Shown: positions 17,156-29,418, numbered from the stretch's first letter. The stretch: DNA of 64,000 nt from Akkermansia muciniphila (GCF_040616545.1 NZ_CP156688.1:1550001-1614000); one strand, 5' to 3'. Made by a program: numbers and translations. The notes: generated by a model from the letters alone, not told the origin.

Positions 17156-19648
17156 TTAGAAAGCCGCCCGGAATTGGAGGCTTCCGCTCACTCCCTCGCG
17201 TTTGCCCGCGTATCCTTTCACTCCAAGATCAACGAACATGGGTTTGCCGGCTACGGGCTGGAAGATCACGCCCAGTTCCGCCATTCCCGTACCGCCGCGC
17301 AAGGTGGGCGCGGCGATGTCCTGGCCGTAGACGGAGGCGCGGGCCGTTCCATTACATTGCCATTCATACGCCGCTCCCGCGTACGGGCGGATGGCTTGCG
17401 TCATCTCATAGTGGAAGCGCGCACCGCCCTGGAGCCGACTGGAGTTCATGTCCCGGAACCGGATATGGTCCCCGGAGACCGTGGCGTGGTCACCGTCCTG
17501 GCGCGTCCACAGGAAGCGCCCATAGGCCTCCATGTTCACTTTCCGGTCCAGCTCCCTTGTCAACGCCGCTCCAGCGTGGCCGCCGTAGTAAGGGGAGGAA
17601 AGGTTATAGGCGGAGGGATTGCCCGCCCCGTCCACCAGGTCTCCGCTGCGGTAGTCCGAGTCCAGCCGTCCCGCGCGGAAGGAAGCCTCCAGCGCGATTC
17701 CTCTGAGGCCGTTATCCGTGAGGTCCCAGCGGGCCAGAAGGCCGCCGCCGTAATAGGAGGTGTCCCCGGAAGCCCGTACAAAGGGGGCGTCTGCAAAGGC
17801 GTTGTGAGCCGTGTAGCTGCCCCAGCCGCTTTCCATGAAACCGCCCAGCACTACAGAACGGTTTTTGGAAAATCCGGCGGAAACGCCTGCCAGAACGGCG
17901 TAGCCGTCCTGTTCCACACGGGAGCCGGTGGCGTAGTTGGAATGGGAGCCTTCCATGGCGAGGAATGTTTCCATGCCGGAGGGGGAGCCTCCCTGCATGG
18001 CGACCATGGCGGCGCGGCTGATTCCCAGCCCGGCGGCAAGGTCCGCGCCCTGGTTGTTCAGGGCCATGGCGGCGGTGCGGCCCTCGGAAAGGGATTTCAA
18101 CTGGGGATTCAGGCGGCTGGAAGTGACGGTAGCGTCAATGCTGGTGTTTCCCACGGAGACGGCGGCGTCATAGAGCATGGCGATGCCGCGTTTGAAGGAG
18201 ACGAAAGGGGTTTTCAGGATCACGCCGTTGGTGATGAGCCCCATGTTGTTGCGGATGAGGGAAATGGTGTCTCCCACAGCAGGGCCGGGGCTTCCCGGAG
18301 AAACACCGGTGATTTCCACCCGGATGGTGGAGCCGGAAAGGTCCGTAGCCGAGGGAGCGGTGGAAGAAGTTCCGTTGGAGACGGTAAGCATGGGGCCGCC
18401 GTTTTCGTTCCAGGACGACAGGCGGAAAACGTAGTGCTCAAAATTGCCCACGTTCGTTGCGCTTCCCTGAAAGTTTTCCAGAATGAGCATGTTGCCCGTT
18501 GTTACATCCATAGCCGTGGCTCCTGGACTGGAGGCATAGGCGTCCCATCCGCCGAAAACACCGTTAAGGTTGAAATTGCCTTCCAGAATAACGGTATTGT
18601 CGCTGGCCGTTCCTTTGTCCGCTCTGCCTCCGTAGATATATCCCCCTACCGTGCCTCCCCGGATTTCCACCACATTGCCGCTGGAAGATCCCTGGAAACT
18701 CATTCCACCCGTGACGGAGCCGTCAATGTTCCCTCCCAGAATAAGAACATGGTTGCCGGAAGCGGCCCCTCCGTTGGAGGAAGTCCCCCCGTCAATGAAT
18801 CCTGTATGGCCACCGAGGAAGATTACCCGGTTGCCGGAGGCGTTCCCTTCACTGGCCCTCCCTCCCATGATTCCATGGCCTACGCCGGGTATTTCTCCGT
18901 TGAGCCCCACTTCTCCTCCATGCATGATGAACAGGTTGTTGCAGGCGTTTCCCGTGCCGGATTCCACAAAGCCTCCGAAGGCATTGTTGTTGACGCCGCC
19001 GCTGGTGATGATTACCCGGTTGCCGGAGGCATTCCCTGTAGAGGAATAGCCGCCGTTGAGCCAAGTTGCCGTGGCATTGCCAAGCCGCACGCTGTTGGAG
19101 ATAGCGTCTCCGCCGGCTGTTTGGCCTCCGTTGACGCCGCCGCTTAACGTACCGCCGGAAATAAGGACTTCGTTCCCCGTGACGTTGCCGGAATCACTGT
19201 AGGCCCCCTGTACCCATTGAGCGCTTCCCCCCGTCATTGTGATGGAATTATATTGAGCGTTTCCGCTGCCGCTTTCTCCGCCATAAACGTTGCGGGCGAC
19301 CGTCCCGCCCCCAAGAATGACGGAATTATATTCCACGGTTCCCGTCGCGGAATAAGCTCCGAGAAGATGGAGGACAGAACCTCCGGTCATGGAAATCCGG
19401 TTACGGACAGTGTCTCCGTCTGTTGTTTTGGCTCCATAGGCGTTTCCGGGAATGGAGCCTCCCGTGATGGAGACCGTGTTGTCCGACAGGCTGTCCTGCG
19501 GGAACAGGAGGCCGTTTTCGTCCAGTGGGGCTCCGGGATAGGTGAGTTCCACACCTGCGCCTTCCGCCAGGAAATTTCCGGCCATTGTAATGCCGGCGAT
19601 GCAAAAGAGCCGGGATATTACTGGTTTAAATGGCAATATCGTTTTCAT
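17156..19648 (-). CDS. autotransporter with beta-helix passenger
   Basis: An 830-residue type V secretion protein. After a signal peptide (to about residue 30), the passenger has about 12 imperfect repeats of 25-30 residues built on xxNxVxIxGGxxxGxxxGGxS, for example GNRVIFLGGHTGFIDGG and GNHVLILGGNIDGSVTGG, predicting a parallel beta-helix. From about residue 560 comes a C-terminal autotransporter barrel with alternating strands (GYAVLAGVSAGF, YGGHAGAALTRELD) and a terminal Phe (LQFRAAF), which directs BamA insertion. The passenger is asparagine- and glycine-rich, typical of surface adhesins of Akkermansia-like bacteria. Ligand unknown. A palindrome lies 15 bases before the start. Confidence 0.9.
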   Translation of the reverse strand: MKTILPFKPVISRLFCIAGITMAGNFLAEGAGVELTYPGAPLDENGLLFPQDSLSDNTVSITGGSIPGNAYGAKTTDGDTVRNRISMTGGSVLHLLGAYSATGTVEYNSVILGGGTVARNVYGGESGSGNAQYNSITMTGGSAQWVQGAYSDSGNVTGNEVLISGGTLSGGVNGGQTAGGDAISNSVRLGNATATWLNGGYSSTGNASGNRVIITSGGVNNNAFGGFVESGTGNACNNLFIMHGGEVGLNGEIPGVGHGIMGGRASEGNASGNRVIFLGGHTGFIDGGTSSNGGAASGNHVLILGGNIDGSVTGGMSFQGSSSGNVVEIRGGTVGGYIYGGRADKGTASDNTVILEGNFNLNGVFGGWDAYASSPGATAMDVTTGNMLILENFQGSATNVGNFEHYVFRLSSWNENGGPMLTVSNGTSSTAPSATDLSGSTIRVEITGVSPGSPGPAVGDTISLIRNNMGLITNGVILKTPFVSFKRGIAMLYDAAVSVGNTSIDATVTSSRLNPQLKSLSEGRTAAMALNNQGADLAAGLGISRAAMVAMQGGSPSGMETFLAMEGSHSNYATGSRVEQDGYAVLAGVSAGFSKNRSVVLGGFMESGWGSYTAHNAFADAPFVRASGDTSYYGGGLLARWDLTDNGLRGIALEASFRAGRLDSDYRSGDLVDGAGNPSAYNLSSPYYGGHAGAALTRELDRKVNMEAYGRFLWTRQDGDHATVSGDHIRFRDMNSSRLQGGARFHYEMTQAIRPYAGAAYEWQCNGTARASVYGQDIAAPTLRGGTGMAELGVIFQPVAGKPMFVDLGVKGYAGKREGVSGSLQFRAAF

Positions 19649-19661
19649 CCTAATGATAATT

Positions 19662-19678
19662 GCGGATTATCAATCCGG
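19662..19678 (-). promoter_or_regulatory. palindrome close to the autotransporter start
   Basis: Read on the minus strand this is CCGGATTGATAATCCGC, a 6-bp inverted repeat around GAT. It ends 15 bases before the ATG and contains a TGATAAT sequence that could serve as a -10 box. A regulator bound here would cover the promoter. The same motif recurs at 19935-19951. Confidence 0.4.
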
Positions 19679-19932
19679 TATGCATTAAAACAGCACATAA
19701 ATACCTGCCTCTGCAAGGAGCGTCGTGGCACCTGAATATGGAACTGAGCGGCAGCGAACTGTATTCTCGGAAAGGCAGTACGTCCTGACGGACACATCTA
19801 GTGCAGACGCCGCATGGGCATGCGGCGCTCCCGGAACGTGTGGGGCGAATCCGGGGAAGTTAATGCGGGGGAACGCTTCATGATACAGTAGCCGCTCCGT
19901 ACAAAATCCTGACTCTTAGAATTCGCTCTTGA

Positions 19933-19953
19933 CTCCGGATTGATAATCCGGAG
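19933..19953. repeat. second copy of the palindrome
   Basis: A perfect 9-bp inverted repeat, CTCCGGATT/AATCCGGAG, around GAT. No T-run follows on either strand, so it is unlikely to be a terminator for the gene ending at 19987. Confidence 0.5.
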
Positions 19954-19986
19954 AGCTCTGAAAAAAGTTGTATGAATATTTTAGGA

Positions 19987-23526
<3,540 letters not shown>

Positions 23527-23533
23527 TTAAAAC

Positions 23534-24562
23534 ATGATTACTCAGTTGCGCATGATCTCTTTTTCCCGACAGTCCGTTGTTATGATGCTATGCCTGTTGA
23601 TCGCCGTGGGAATGGATTGTGCGCACGGGGCGGAAAAGGAGGGCGCGCCGCTGAACCCGCTTTCCTGCGTGCATGCCGCGGACGGCAGGGTGACGGTCCG
23701 CGGCGCAGCCATGGGGACGGTGTTTACGGTACGCGCCTATCCCGGGAAGGGCATGGACGCGGCGGAGACGGAAAAAGCCTGTACGGAGGCGTTGGCCTGC
23801 GCCGTTCACTGGGAGAAGGTGATGTCCGCCATGGATGCGGAAAGCTCCCTGGCCGCATTTAACGCGGCGGAAAGCGGCGTGATCGTGCCCATACCTGTGG
23901 AACTGAAAGAGGTTCTGCTGCTGGCCATGAAATATTCCCGGTTGACGGACGGCGCGTTTGATCTCACGCTGGGGCCCTGCATCCGCCTGTGGAAGAAGAG
24001 CCGCCGCCGGGACGTTCTCCCGTCCCATGAGGAGTTGGAATGCGCACGCCGGGCTTCCGGTTGGGAAAAGCTGTGCGTGGGGAAGAGAGGGGCGCTCAAG
24101 AAGGTTCCCGGAATGAGGTTGGACCTGGGAGGCATCGGCAAGGGGTTTGCCGTGGACCGGATGGCGGAGCTTTTAAAGGGAAAAGGGGTGCTTTCCTTCT
24201 TCATTGACAGTACCAGCGACGTGCTGGCGGGAGCTCCCCCGCCCGGGGAGAAGGGATGGCGGCTGCGGGTGGAGGCCGGGCACGGAGAAGGAAGAACGCT
24301 GCTGTTGAGCCATGCCGCCGTTTCCACCTCCGGGAACGCCCGCCAGATGGTGAAGATTGGCGGAGTGGAGTATTCCCACGTGCTGGACCCGAATACGGGG
24401 CTGGGCGTTACCGAAGGGCGCCAGGCAAGCGTGCAGGCGCCCAGCGCAGCCATGGCGGATGCGCTGGCGACGGCCGCCTGCGTGATGAGTGAAGAGGATT
24501 TCCGTTCCCTGGCGGAGTGCCTGCCCGGAGTCTTTCTACTGAGCTCTTTCGTGAACCCCTAG
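23534..24562 (+). CDS. apbE: FAD:protein FMN transferase (ApbE family)
   Basis: Attaches FMN to Thr or Ser of target flavoproteins such as NqrB/NqrC or RnfG/RnfD. A 342-residue exported protein with an N-terminal hydrophobic segment (about residues 12-32) and no clear lipobox. Family motifs are AMGTVFTVRAY, DGAFDLTLGP, DLGGIGKGFAVDR (Mg and FAD binding) and SHVLDPNTGLGV. The C-terminal ADALATAACVM segment is also conserved. Its Nqr or Rnf partners are not in this window. A second ATG at 23552 is possible, but promoter spacing favours 23534. Confidence 0.92.
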   Translation: MITQLRMISFSRQSVVMMLCLLIAVGMDCAHGAEKEGAPLNPLSCVHAADGRVTVRGAAMGTVFTVRAYPGKGMDAAETEKACTEALACAVHWEKVMSAMDAESSLAAFNAAESGVIVPIPVELKEVLLLAMKYSRLTDGAFDLTLGPCIRLWKKSRRRDVLPSHEELECARRASGWEKLCVGKRGALKKVPGMRLDLGGIGKGFAVDRMAELLKGKGVLSFFIDSTSDVLAGAPPPGEKGWRLRVEAGHGEGRTLLLSHAAVSTSGNARQMVKIGGVEYSHVLDPNTGLGVTEGRQASVQAPSAAMADALATAACVMSEEDFRSLAECLPGVFLLSSFVNP

Positions 24563-24667
24563 TTCTCCACCGGGAGACGGGGATGGCGCACATGGTTTCC
24601 GCGGAAGAATTCAGATGAAAGAAGAAGGGCGGATGCGGCGTTGTTAGTAGACACTCCTGTCACACTG

Positions 24668-26269
24668 ATGAAAATGTCCCCGTTATTTATTTCCGCCCTT
24701 ATGGGCGCCGCCGTCTCCGCCGCTTTTGGCGCGGAATTTCCAAATCCCTACCCGGCGGCGGAATCCGGAGTGCGCCTGACGCCTGAAACGTCTCCCGCGC
24801 CTTCCATCAACGGAGCGCGCGTGTTCGGCGCCAGGCCCGGTTCCAGCGTGTTGTTCCAGGTTCCGGTTTCCGGAGAGAGGCCCATGAAGATTCAGGCGTC
24901 CGGCCTTCCTCCGGGATTGAAGATGACCCCGGGTGGTCTGATTACGGGGAAGGCCCCGGCAAAGAGGGGAGAATACAAGGTCGCGCTGAAGGCCGCCAAC
25001 AGCCATGGGAAGGATTCCGGGGAATGGGTGCTGAAGGTGGGCGACGATCTTTGCCTGACGCCTCCCATGGGGTGGAGCAGCTGGTATTCCTACAGTGAGG
25101 CCGTGGGGCAGGACAACGTGCTCAAGACGGCGCGGCTGTTTGTGGAACTTGGATTGACCAACCATGGCTGGAGCTACATTAATATTGACGATTGCTGGCA
25201 GGGGGAGCGCGGAGGAAAGAATGGCGCCATCCAGCCCAACAAGCGTTTTCCGGACATGAAGGCCATGTGCAGCGCCATCCATGCCATGGGAATGAAAGCG
25301 GGCATTTATTCAAGCCCGTGGATGGGGACGTATGCCGGATTCATCGGCGGCAGCGCGCCCAACAAGAAAGGGGATTATACGGAACTGACCATTCCGAAAA
25401 AGGACCGCAAGCAGGAGAACCAGGTGTATGGCGGCTATCCCGGAGTGCATCAGAGGAAGGCGGACCGCACGGGCCCCGTGTGGTTCTTTGACCGGGACGC
25501 CAGGCAATGGGCTGACTGGGGCTTTGATTATGTAAAGGTGGACTGGAACCCCAACGACGTGCCCACGACGGAACGCATCCGCAAGGCACTGGACGCAAGC
25601 GGGCGGGACATCGTGCTGAGCCTGTCCAACGCCGCTCCGTATGAGCACGTGGAAGGGCTGGCCAAGCTGGCCAACCTGTGGCGGACTACAGGTGATATTG
25701 AGGACCACTGGGGCAGCGTCAGCAGGATAGGTTTTTCCCAGGAACGCTGGCAGAAGCACATGCGCCCCGGGCACTGGAATGATCCGGACATTCTTCAGAT
25801 CGGGAAGCTGGGCAAGCCCAACAATGCCAATACCACGTTTGTGCAGACGCGGCTTTCTCCGGATGAGCAGTATACGCACGTGACTCTGTGGGCCCTGCTG
25901 TCCGCTCCGCTGATTATTTCCTGCGATCTGGAGAACATTGATTCGTTCACGATGGGCCTTCTTACGAATGACGAGGTGATTGCCGTGGACCAGGACCCGG
26001 CGGCCCGTCCGGCCCGCAAGGCATGGCACCGGGGGGATTTCCAGGTTTGGACGAAGGAGCTGTCCGACGGCTCCGTGGCGGCGGCCTTTTTCAATACGGG
26101 AGGCGCCAGGGGCGTTCTGAGCGTGAACCTGGGGGAACTTGGCCTGCCGGATACGTATGAGGTACGCGACCTGTGGAAGCGCGCCGACCAGGGCACGGTG
26201 AAGGGAAAAATGTCCGTGGAGCTTAACAGCCACGGAGCCGCCATGTTCCGGTTCATCAAAAAGAACTGA
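24668..26269 (+). CDS. secreted alpha-galactosidase or alpha-N-acetylgalactosaminidase, GH27
   Basis: A 533-residue retaining glycosidase. After a signal peptide ending AAFGA there is a putative-Ig domain of about 100 residues (residues 40-125; IQASGLPPGLKMTPGGLITGKAP), then the GH27 barrel beginning TPPMGWSSWYSY. The nucleophile is Asp292 in YVKVDW, and the acid/base is Asp343 in WRTTGDIEDHW, aligned with the RNFADIDDSW of human GLA. HWNDPDIL is also conserved. A C-terminal beta-sandwich follows. Members cleave terminal alpha-Gal or alpha-GalNAc; Akkermansia-type bacteria use them on mucins and blood-group glycans. The start is the ATG at 24668 or 24674. Confidence 0.93.
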   Translation: MKMSPLFISALMGAAVSAAFGAEFPNPYPAAESGVRLTPETSPAPSINGARVFGARPGSSVLFQVPVSGERPMKIQASGLPPGLKMTPGGLITGKAPAKRGEYKVALKAANSHGKDSGEWVLKVGDDLCLTPPMGWSSWYSYSEAVGQDNVLKTARLFVELGLTNHGWSYINIDDCWQGERGGKNGAIQPNKRFPDMKAMCSAIHAMGMKAGIYSSPWMGTYAGFIGGSAPNKKGDYTELTIPKKDRKQENQVYGGYPGVHQRKADRTGPVWFFDRDARQWADWGFDYVKVDWNPNDVPTTERIRKALDASGRDIVLSLSNAAPYEHVEGLAKLANLWRTTGDIEDHWGSVSRIGFSQERWQKHMRPGHWNDPDILQIGKLGKPNNANTTFVQTRLSPDEQYTHVTLWALLSAPLIISCDLENIDSFTMGLLTNDEVIAVDQDPAARPARKAWHRGDFQVWTKELSDGSVAAAFFNTGGARGVLSVNLGELGLPDTYEVRDLWKRADQGTVKGKMSVELNSHGAAMFRFIKKN

Positions 26270-26286
26270 TGAGCGGGATCAGGATT

Positions 26287-26323
26287 AAAAAAGAACCGTT
26301 CCGGGATAACCGGAACGGTTTTT
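26287..26323. terminator. intrinsic terminator after the GH27 gene
   Basis: A perfect 11-bp stem (26294-26304 with 26310-26320) and GATAA loop. Five Ts follow on the plus strand (26319-26323), and a run of As on the left gives a T-tail on the minus strand. Confidence 0.85.
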
Positions 26324-26363
26324 AAAAGGAGTTGATGTGACTTGCCTTTACCTCCTGGCGGAC

Positions 26364-26588
26364 TTACGCGGCAATGCCGAAGTGCTGCTGGATGGAGGCG
26401 AAAATCTTGTCGCGGCGGGCGCGGGCTTTTTCGATGTCACGGGTCTTCAGGGAGAATCTCAGGCGTTCAGCCGTTGAGTCAGGCTTGTGAACCGTAACGT
26501 GGCACCACCATACCCCCCTGTTGTTCCACAGGTGGTGGTTGGGGTTGTCATCATTAATTCTCAGAGCGATTTTGGTTTGGGCTTTCAT
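26364..26588 (-). CDS. small protein resembling an integrase arm-binding domain
   Basis: A 74-residue basic protein. GVWWCHVTVHKPDSTAERLRF followed by SLKTRDIEKARARRDKIFASI has the three-strand-plus-helix look of the N-terminal arm-type DNA-binding domain of tyrosine recombinases, but no core-binding or catalytic domain follows; the frame simply ends. The gene has GGAAAAG upstream as a weak ribosome site. It lies beside an A/T-rich gap near rpmB. It may be a domesticated DNA-binding protein or a remnant of an integrated element. Confidence 0.5.
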   Translation of the reverse strand: MKAQTKIALRINDDNPNHHLWNNRGVWWCHVTVHKPDSTAERLRFSLKTRDIEKARARRDKIFASIQQHFGIAA

Positions 26589-26785
26589 CTGTGTGATCTT
26601 TTCCAGTAGTGGACTCTTTATCTACGTCCTTTGGTATATTAATATTTCAATAAAACCTTCAACTTGGAGGTGCCTCACTTAAGCAGATGATCCCTTGTCT
26701 TTTTGGACATCTTTTCTTTCAGTTGCTCACCTCGTTGAAGCCTTAGAGTTCAAGTGGTGTAACAACGTTCAAAAAAAGAATCTTT
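26589..26785. other. A/T-rich gap downstream of rpmB
   Basis: A 197-base stretch clearly richer in A+T than its surroundings. An imperfect inverted repeat pairs 26657-26672 (CTTCAACTTGGAGGTG) with 26728-26740 (CACCTCGTTGAAG). No tRNA-like cloverleaf could be drawn and no gene is seen. Confidence 0.4.
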
Positions 26786-27049
26786 TTACAGGAGACCTAC
26801 CTTTTTAAGAGTATTGTAAGCACCGTTCTTGTTAATCGTACGCAGCGCCTTGGCAGAAATCTTCATTTTAACGAACTGGCCCAGTTCAGGAACCCAGATG
26901 CGTTTTTCCTGGAGATTGGGGAAAACGGTACGATTGACAGTCTTAGTGACGTGACGACCAATACCGCCCTTTTTCTTGGCAAGACCGGAGCGATGGATAC
27001 GACGACCTTTGTGAGGCGTGGTGCCTCGGATGATACAAATTCGGGACAT
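26786..27049 (-). CDS. rpmB: 50S ribosomal protein L28
   Basis: An 87-residue basic protein matching L28: MSRICIIRGTTPHKGRRIHRSG at the start, then FPNLQEKRIWVPELGQFVKMKISAKALRTI and a short C-terminus. Only one cysteine is present, so this is the zinc-free form. It is a structural component of the large ribosomal subunit. It is alone here rather than paired with rpmG. Confidence 0.95.
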   Translation of the reverse strand: MSRICIIRGTTPHKGRRIHRSGLAKKKGGIGRHVTKTVNRTVFPNLQEKRIWVPELGQFVKMKISAKALRTINKNGAYNTLKKVGLL

Positions 27050-27082
27050 GGCAATCGAAGTTATTGTTAATACGAGAGAGAT

Positions 27083-27110
27083 AATCTAGCGTATTTTCGC
27101 CTAAGGTCAA
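27083..27110 (-). promoter_or_regulatory. rpmB promoter
   Basis: On the minus strand, TTGACC (27110-27105), a 16-base spacer and TAGATT (27088-27083). This leaves a leader of about 27-34 bases before the ATG at 27049, in contrast to the leaderless genes nearby. Confidence 0.5.
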
Positions 27111-27379
27111 GAATAACCGGATAAAAGACTCGGAATTTGTTTGGGCGGCGTTCGGAAGAAGGCCGGAGAACACATCCGGCTCCCGGAGAGCGGCCGGGAC
27201 CGGGGCAGGGAGGTAATTTGGGGGTGGAATCCGGCGGCCGGGCGCGTTCCCGCGATGTTAAAATGTCCTCCTGGAACATCATTTCAGTCAGAGCCTTCCG
27301 GCCTTTTACCGAAGGAGGAATCCTGGGATGGTCCCGGTTTCCCCGGAAGCGGTATGGCTGCGTAAAACGTATCCCGCGC

Positions 27380-27408
27380 TTGCACGGAGGGATGCTCCGT
27401 GAGAGATT
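27380..27408 (+). promoter_or_regulatory. promoter of the enoyl reductase gene
   Basis: TTGCAC at 27380-27385, a 17-base spacer and GAGATT at 27403-27408. The first ATG (27409) abuts the -10 box; the second ATG (27415) is six bases away and is the better leaderless start. Confidence 0.4.
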
Positions 27409-27414
27409 ATGACC

Positions 27415-28416
27415 ATGAATGAAAATCATTATGCAGAGTTTTCCGAGTGCAGTATGAAGCCCCAGGATGTGCTGGAGTACGTTTCCGGCCCCATGCCGGT
27501 TCCGGCGGAAGGGGAGGTGCTGGTCCGGATGAAGGCCGCTCCCATTAATCCGGCGGACATCAACTTTGTGCAGGGCGTGTACGGCGTGAAGCCCGTACTG
27601 CCCCATTCACGCGCCGGGCTGGAAGGCTGCGGAGTGGTGGAAGAGTCCCGTGCAGAGGGTTTCCGCAAGGGGGATGAGGTGATTCTGCTGAGGGGCGTAG
27701 GTTCCTGGAGCGAGTATGTGGCGGTTCCCGCCGTGAATGTGATGAAGCTTCCCGTGAAGGTGGATCCGGTCCAGGCCGCCATGCTGAAGGTGAATCCCCT
27801 GACGGCCCTGCGCATGCTGGAGGGGTTCGTTTCCCTGGTGCCGGGAGACTGGGTGGTGCAGAACGCCGCCAATTCCGGCGTGGGCAGGTGCATTATCCAG
27901 CTGGCGCGCGAGATGGGCGTCAAGACGGTGAATTTTGTGAGGAGGCCGGATGAATTGAGGGATGAGCTGACCGCCCTGGGCGCCGACCTGGTGGTGGGAG
28001 AGGATGACGAGGACGTGGTGAAGAAGACGCTGGCACGCCTGGACGGGAAGAGGCCCGTGCTGGCTTCCAACGCCGTGGGCGGGGAAAGCGCCCTGCGCCT
28101 GATGGACATGCTGGCCCCCGGCGGCAGCATGGTGACGTACGGCGCCATGAGCAGGAAGAGCATCAAGGTGCCGAACGGTTTCCTGATTTTCAAGGGAATC
28201 AGGCTGGAAGGCCTGTGGGTGACGCAGTGGCTCAAGAATGCCCCCGTTCCGGAGATTGAGGCCGCTTACGACAAGCTGGCGCGGCTGATGGCGGACGGCA
28301 GGCTGAAGCAGGCCGTGGATACCGTTTATCCGCTGAACGACGTCCGGCAGGCCGTAGAGAAGGCCCAGGAGGAGTTCCGCAGCGGCAAGGTGGTGCTGAG
28401 CATGGACAACGCCTGA
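27415..28416 (+). CDS. MDR-superfamily 2-enoyl thioester reductase (MECR/ETR1-like)
   Basis: A 333-residue NADPH oxidoreductase. The sequence tracks mitochondrial trans-2-enoyl-CoA/ACP reductase along its length: INPADINFVQGVYG (MECR has INPSDINMIQGNYG), VNPLTALRMLEGF, VVQNAANSGVGRCIIQLA (cofactor site), LASNAVGGESAL and LIFKGIRLEGLWVTQW. The catalytic Tyr is in VQGVYG. In mitochondria it performs the last step of each fatty acid elongation cycle, so here it could replace or supplement FabI. No zinc ligands are seen. It overlaps the next gene (TGATG). Confidence 0.85.
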   Translation: MNENHYAEFSECSMKPQDVLEYVSGPMPVPAEGEVLVRMKAAPINPADINFVQGVYGVKPVLPHSRAGLEGCGVVEESRAEGFRKGDEVILLRGVGSWSEYVAVPAVNVMKLPVKVDPVQAAMLKVNPLTALRMLEGFVSLVPGDWVVQNAANSGVGRCIIQLAREMGVKTVNFVRRPDELRDELTALGADLVVGEDDEDVVKKTLARLDGKRPVLASNAVGGESALRLMDMLAPGGSMVTYGAMSRKSIKVPNGFLIFKGIRLEGLWVTQWLKNAPVPEIEAAYDKLARLMADGRLKQAVDTVYPLNDVRQAVEKAQEEFRSGKVVLSMDNA

Positions 28417-28955
28417 TGACCGGAGCGGAAGAACGGTTGTTTTCCCGTACTGCGGAGCGCTGGAGGGATTTTTTCAGCGTTCCCTGGTTTGGGTGGTACT
28501 GGTTGCTGGCATGGGTCATGGCGGTTCTGAGCCTCTATTCCATCTGGCAGGCCTGTAATTTTTTCCTGGAAAAGAACCTGTTTGCACGGGAGGGGTTGTG
28601 CACAACAGGGGAGGTTCGGAAAATTACGGAGGATAAGGTGAGACTTTGGCCCCGTTCGCGGTCTGTCTCCAGCTCCTCTCTGCCTGTCTGGGCCCCGGAG
28701 GTGTGGTTCCTGACGCAGACCGGGGAAGGGGAAGTCACGTTCCAGTCTCCTGCCTTCCTTTTCTGGTCCGCGTATTCCAGAGGGGATGCGGTGAAGGTAT
28801 GCTATCAGCCGGGACATCCGCAGGACGCCCGTGTGGCGGACGGCTTCATCTGGTGGCCGGAAACGCGCCGGGCCCTGTGGCTGACGGCGTTTCTGCTTGC
28901 CGGGGGAACGGTCCTGCTGAGGAAGAGAGAGGTGCGGAGCTCCGTCGGCGCATAG
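28416..28955 (+). CDS. DUF3592-like membrane protein
   Basis: A 179-residue protein with a transmembrane helix near residues 28-48, an extracytoplasmic beta-rich segment of about 90 residues containing VWFLTQTGEGEVTFQSPA and GDAVKVCYQPGHPQDARV, and a second transmembrane helix near 150-168. The two-helix frame with a VxVxYxPxxPxxAxV strand is the DUF3592 pattern; function is unknown. It overlaps the reductase stop by TGATG, so the two are translationally coupled. Confidence 0.75.
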   Translation: MTGAEERLFSRTAERWRDFFSVPWFGWYWLLAWVMAVLSLYSIWQACNFFLEKNLFAREGLCTTGEVRKITEDKVRLWPRSRSVSSSSLPVWAPEVWFLTQTGEGEVTFQSPAFLFWSAYSRGDAVKVCYQPGHPQDARVADGFIWWPETRRALWLTAFLLAGGTVLLRKREVRSSVGA

Positions 28956-28992
28956 AGCGGGAATTGCGCCGCGGCGTGCGCCGTTTGCCGTT

Positions 28993-29418
28993 TCAGCCCA
29001 GCGTGGAGTCAAGCCATGTGCTGAGGATTTCCACGGCGGCCACCTGGTCAATGATGGGGCGGAAGCTTTTTTGCTTTTTCCCGGCGGCGTGCAGTTTTTC
29101 CTGGGCGATGACGGTCGTGAGGCATTCATCCATGAATACCATCGGCAGGCCGGGAAGTGCGGCAGCCAGTTCCTTGCCGAAGGCGCGCACCTTGGCGGCG
29201 GCGGTTCCTTCCGTGCCGTCCATGCGCACGGGGATGCCCAGCACCAGGGTACGGATTCCCCGCTCCTGGACGAGCTGGACGATGCGGGTGACGCCGTCCG
29301 TCTTGTGCCTGTGGATGGTTTCCACGGGGTGGGCCATGATGCCCACGGGGTCCGTGGCGGCTATGCCGATGCGGGCTTCTCCGTAGTCAATGCCCAGGGC
29401 CGGATGCTGCGGGGTCAT
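28993..29418 (-). CDS. ruvX: putative pre-16S rRNA nuclease / Holliday junction resolvase (YqgF)
   Basis: A 141-residue RNase H-fold nuclease. LGIDYGEARIGIAATDP holds the first catalytic Asp, VLGIPVRMDGTEG is the second block, and VFMDECLTTVIAQEKLH plus IIDQVAAVEILSTWL hold the remaining acidic residues. YqgF processes the 5' end of 16S rRNA in E. coli. It is the last gene of the parE-uppS-manC-ruvX operon, and its ATG overlaps the manC stop. Confidence 0.93.
   Translation of the reverse strand: MTPQHPALGIDYGEARIGIAATDPVGIMAHPVETIHRHKTDGVTRIVQLVQERGIRTLVLGIPVRMDGTEGTAAAKVRAFGKELAAALPGLPMVFMDECLTTVIAQEKLHAAGKKQKSFRPIIDQVAAVEILSTWLDSTLG

Larger units (their letters stand above)
19649..19986. 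other. gene-free region with palindromes upstream of the autotransporter
   Basis: A 338-base gap. It holds an inverted repeat at 19662-19678, a 9-bp stem with a GG spacer at 19808-19827 (CGCCGCATG arms), and a 9-bp inverted repeat at 19933-19953. The first and last elements are near-identical (16 of 17 bases) in opposite orientation. No gene or T-tailed terminator is seen for the minus-strand gene that ends at 19987. Confidence 0.55.
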
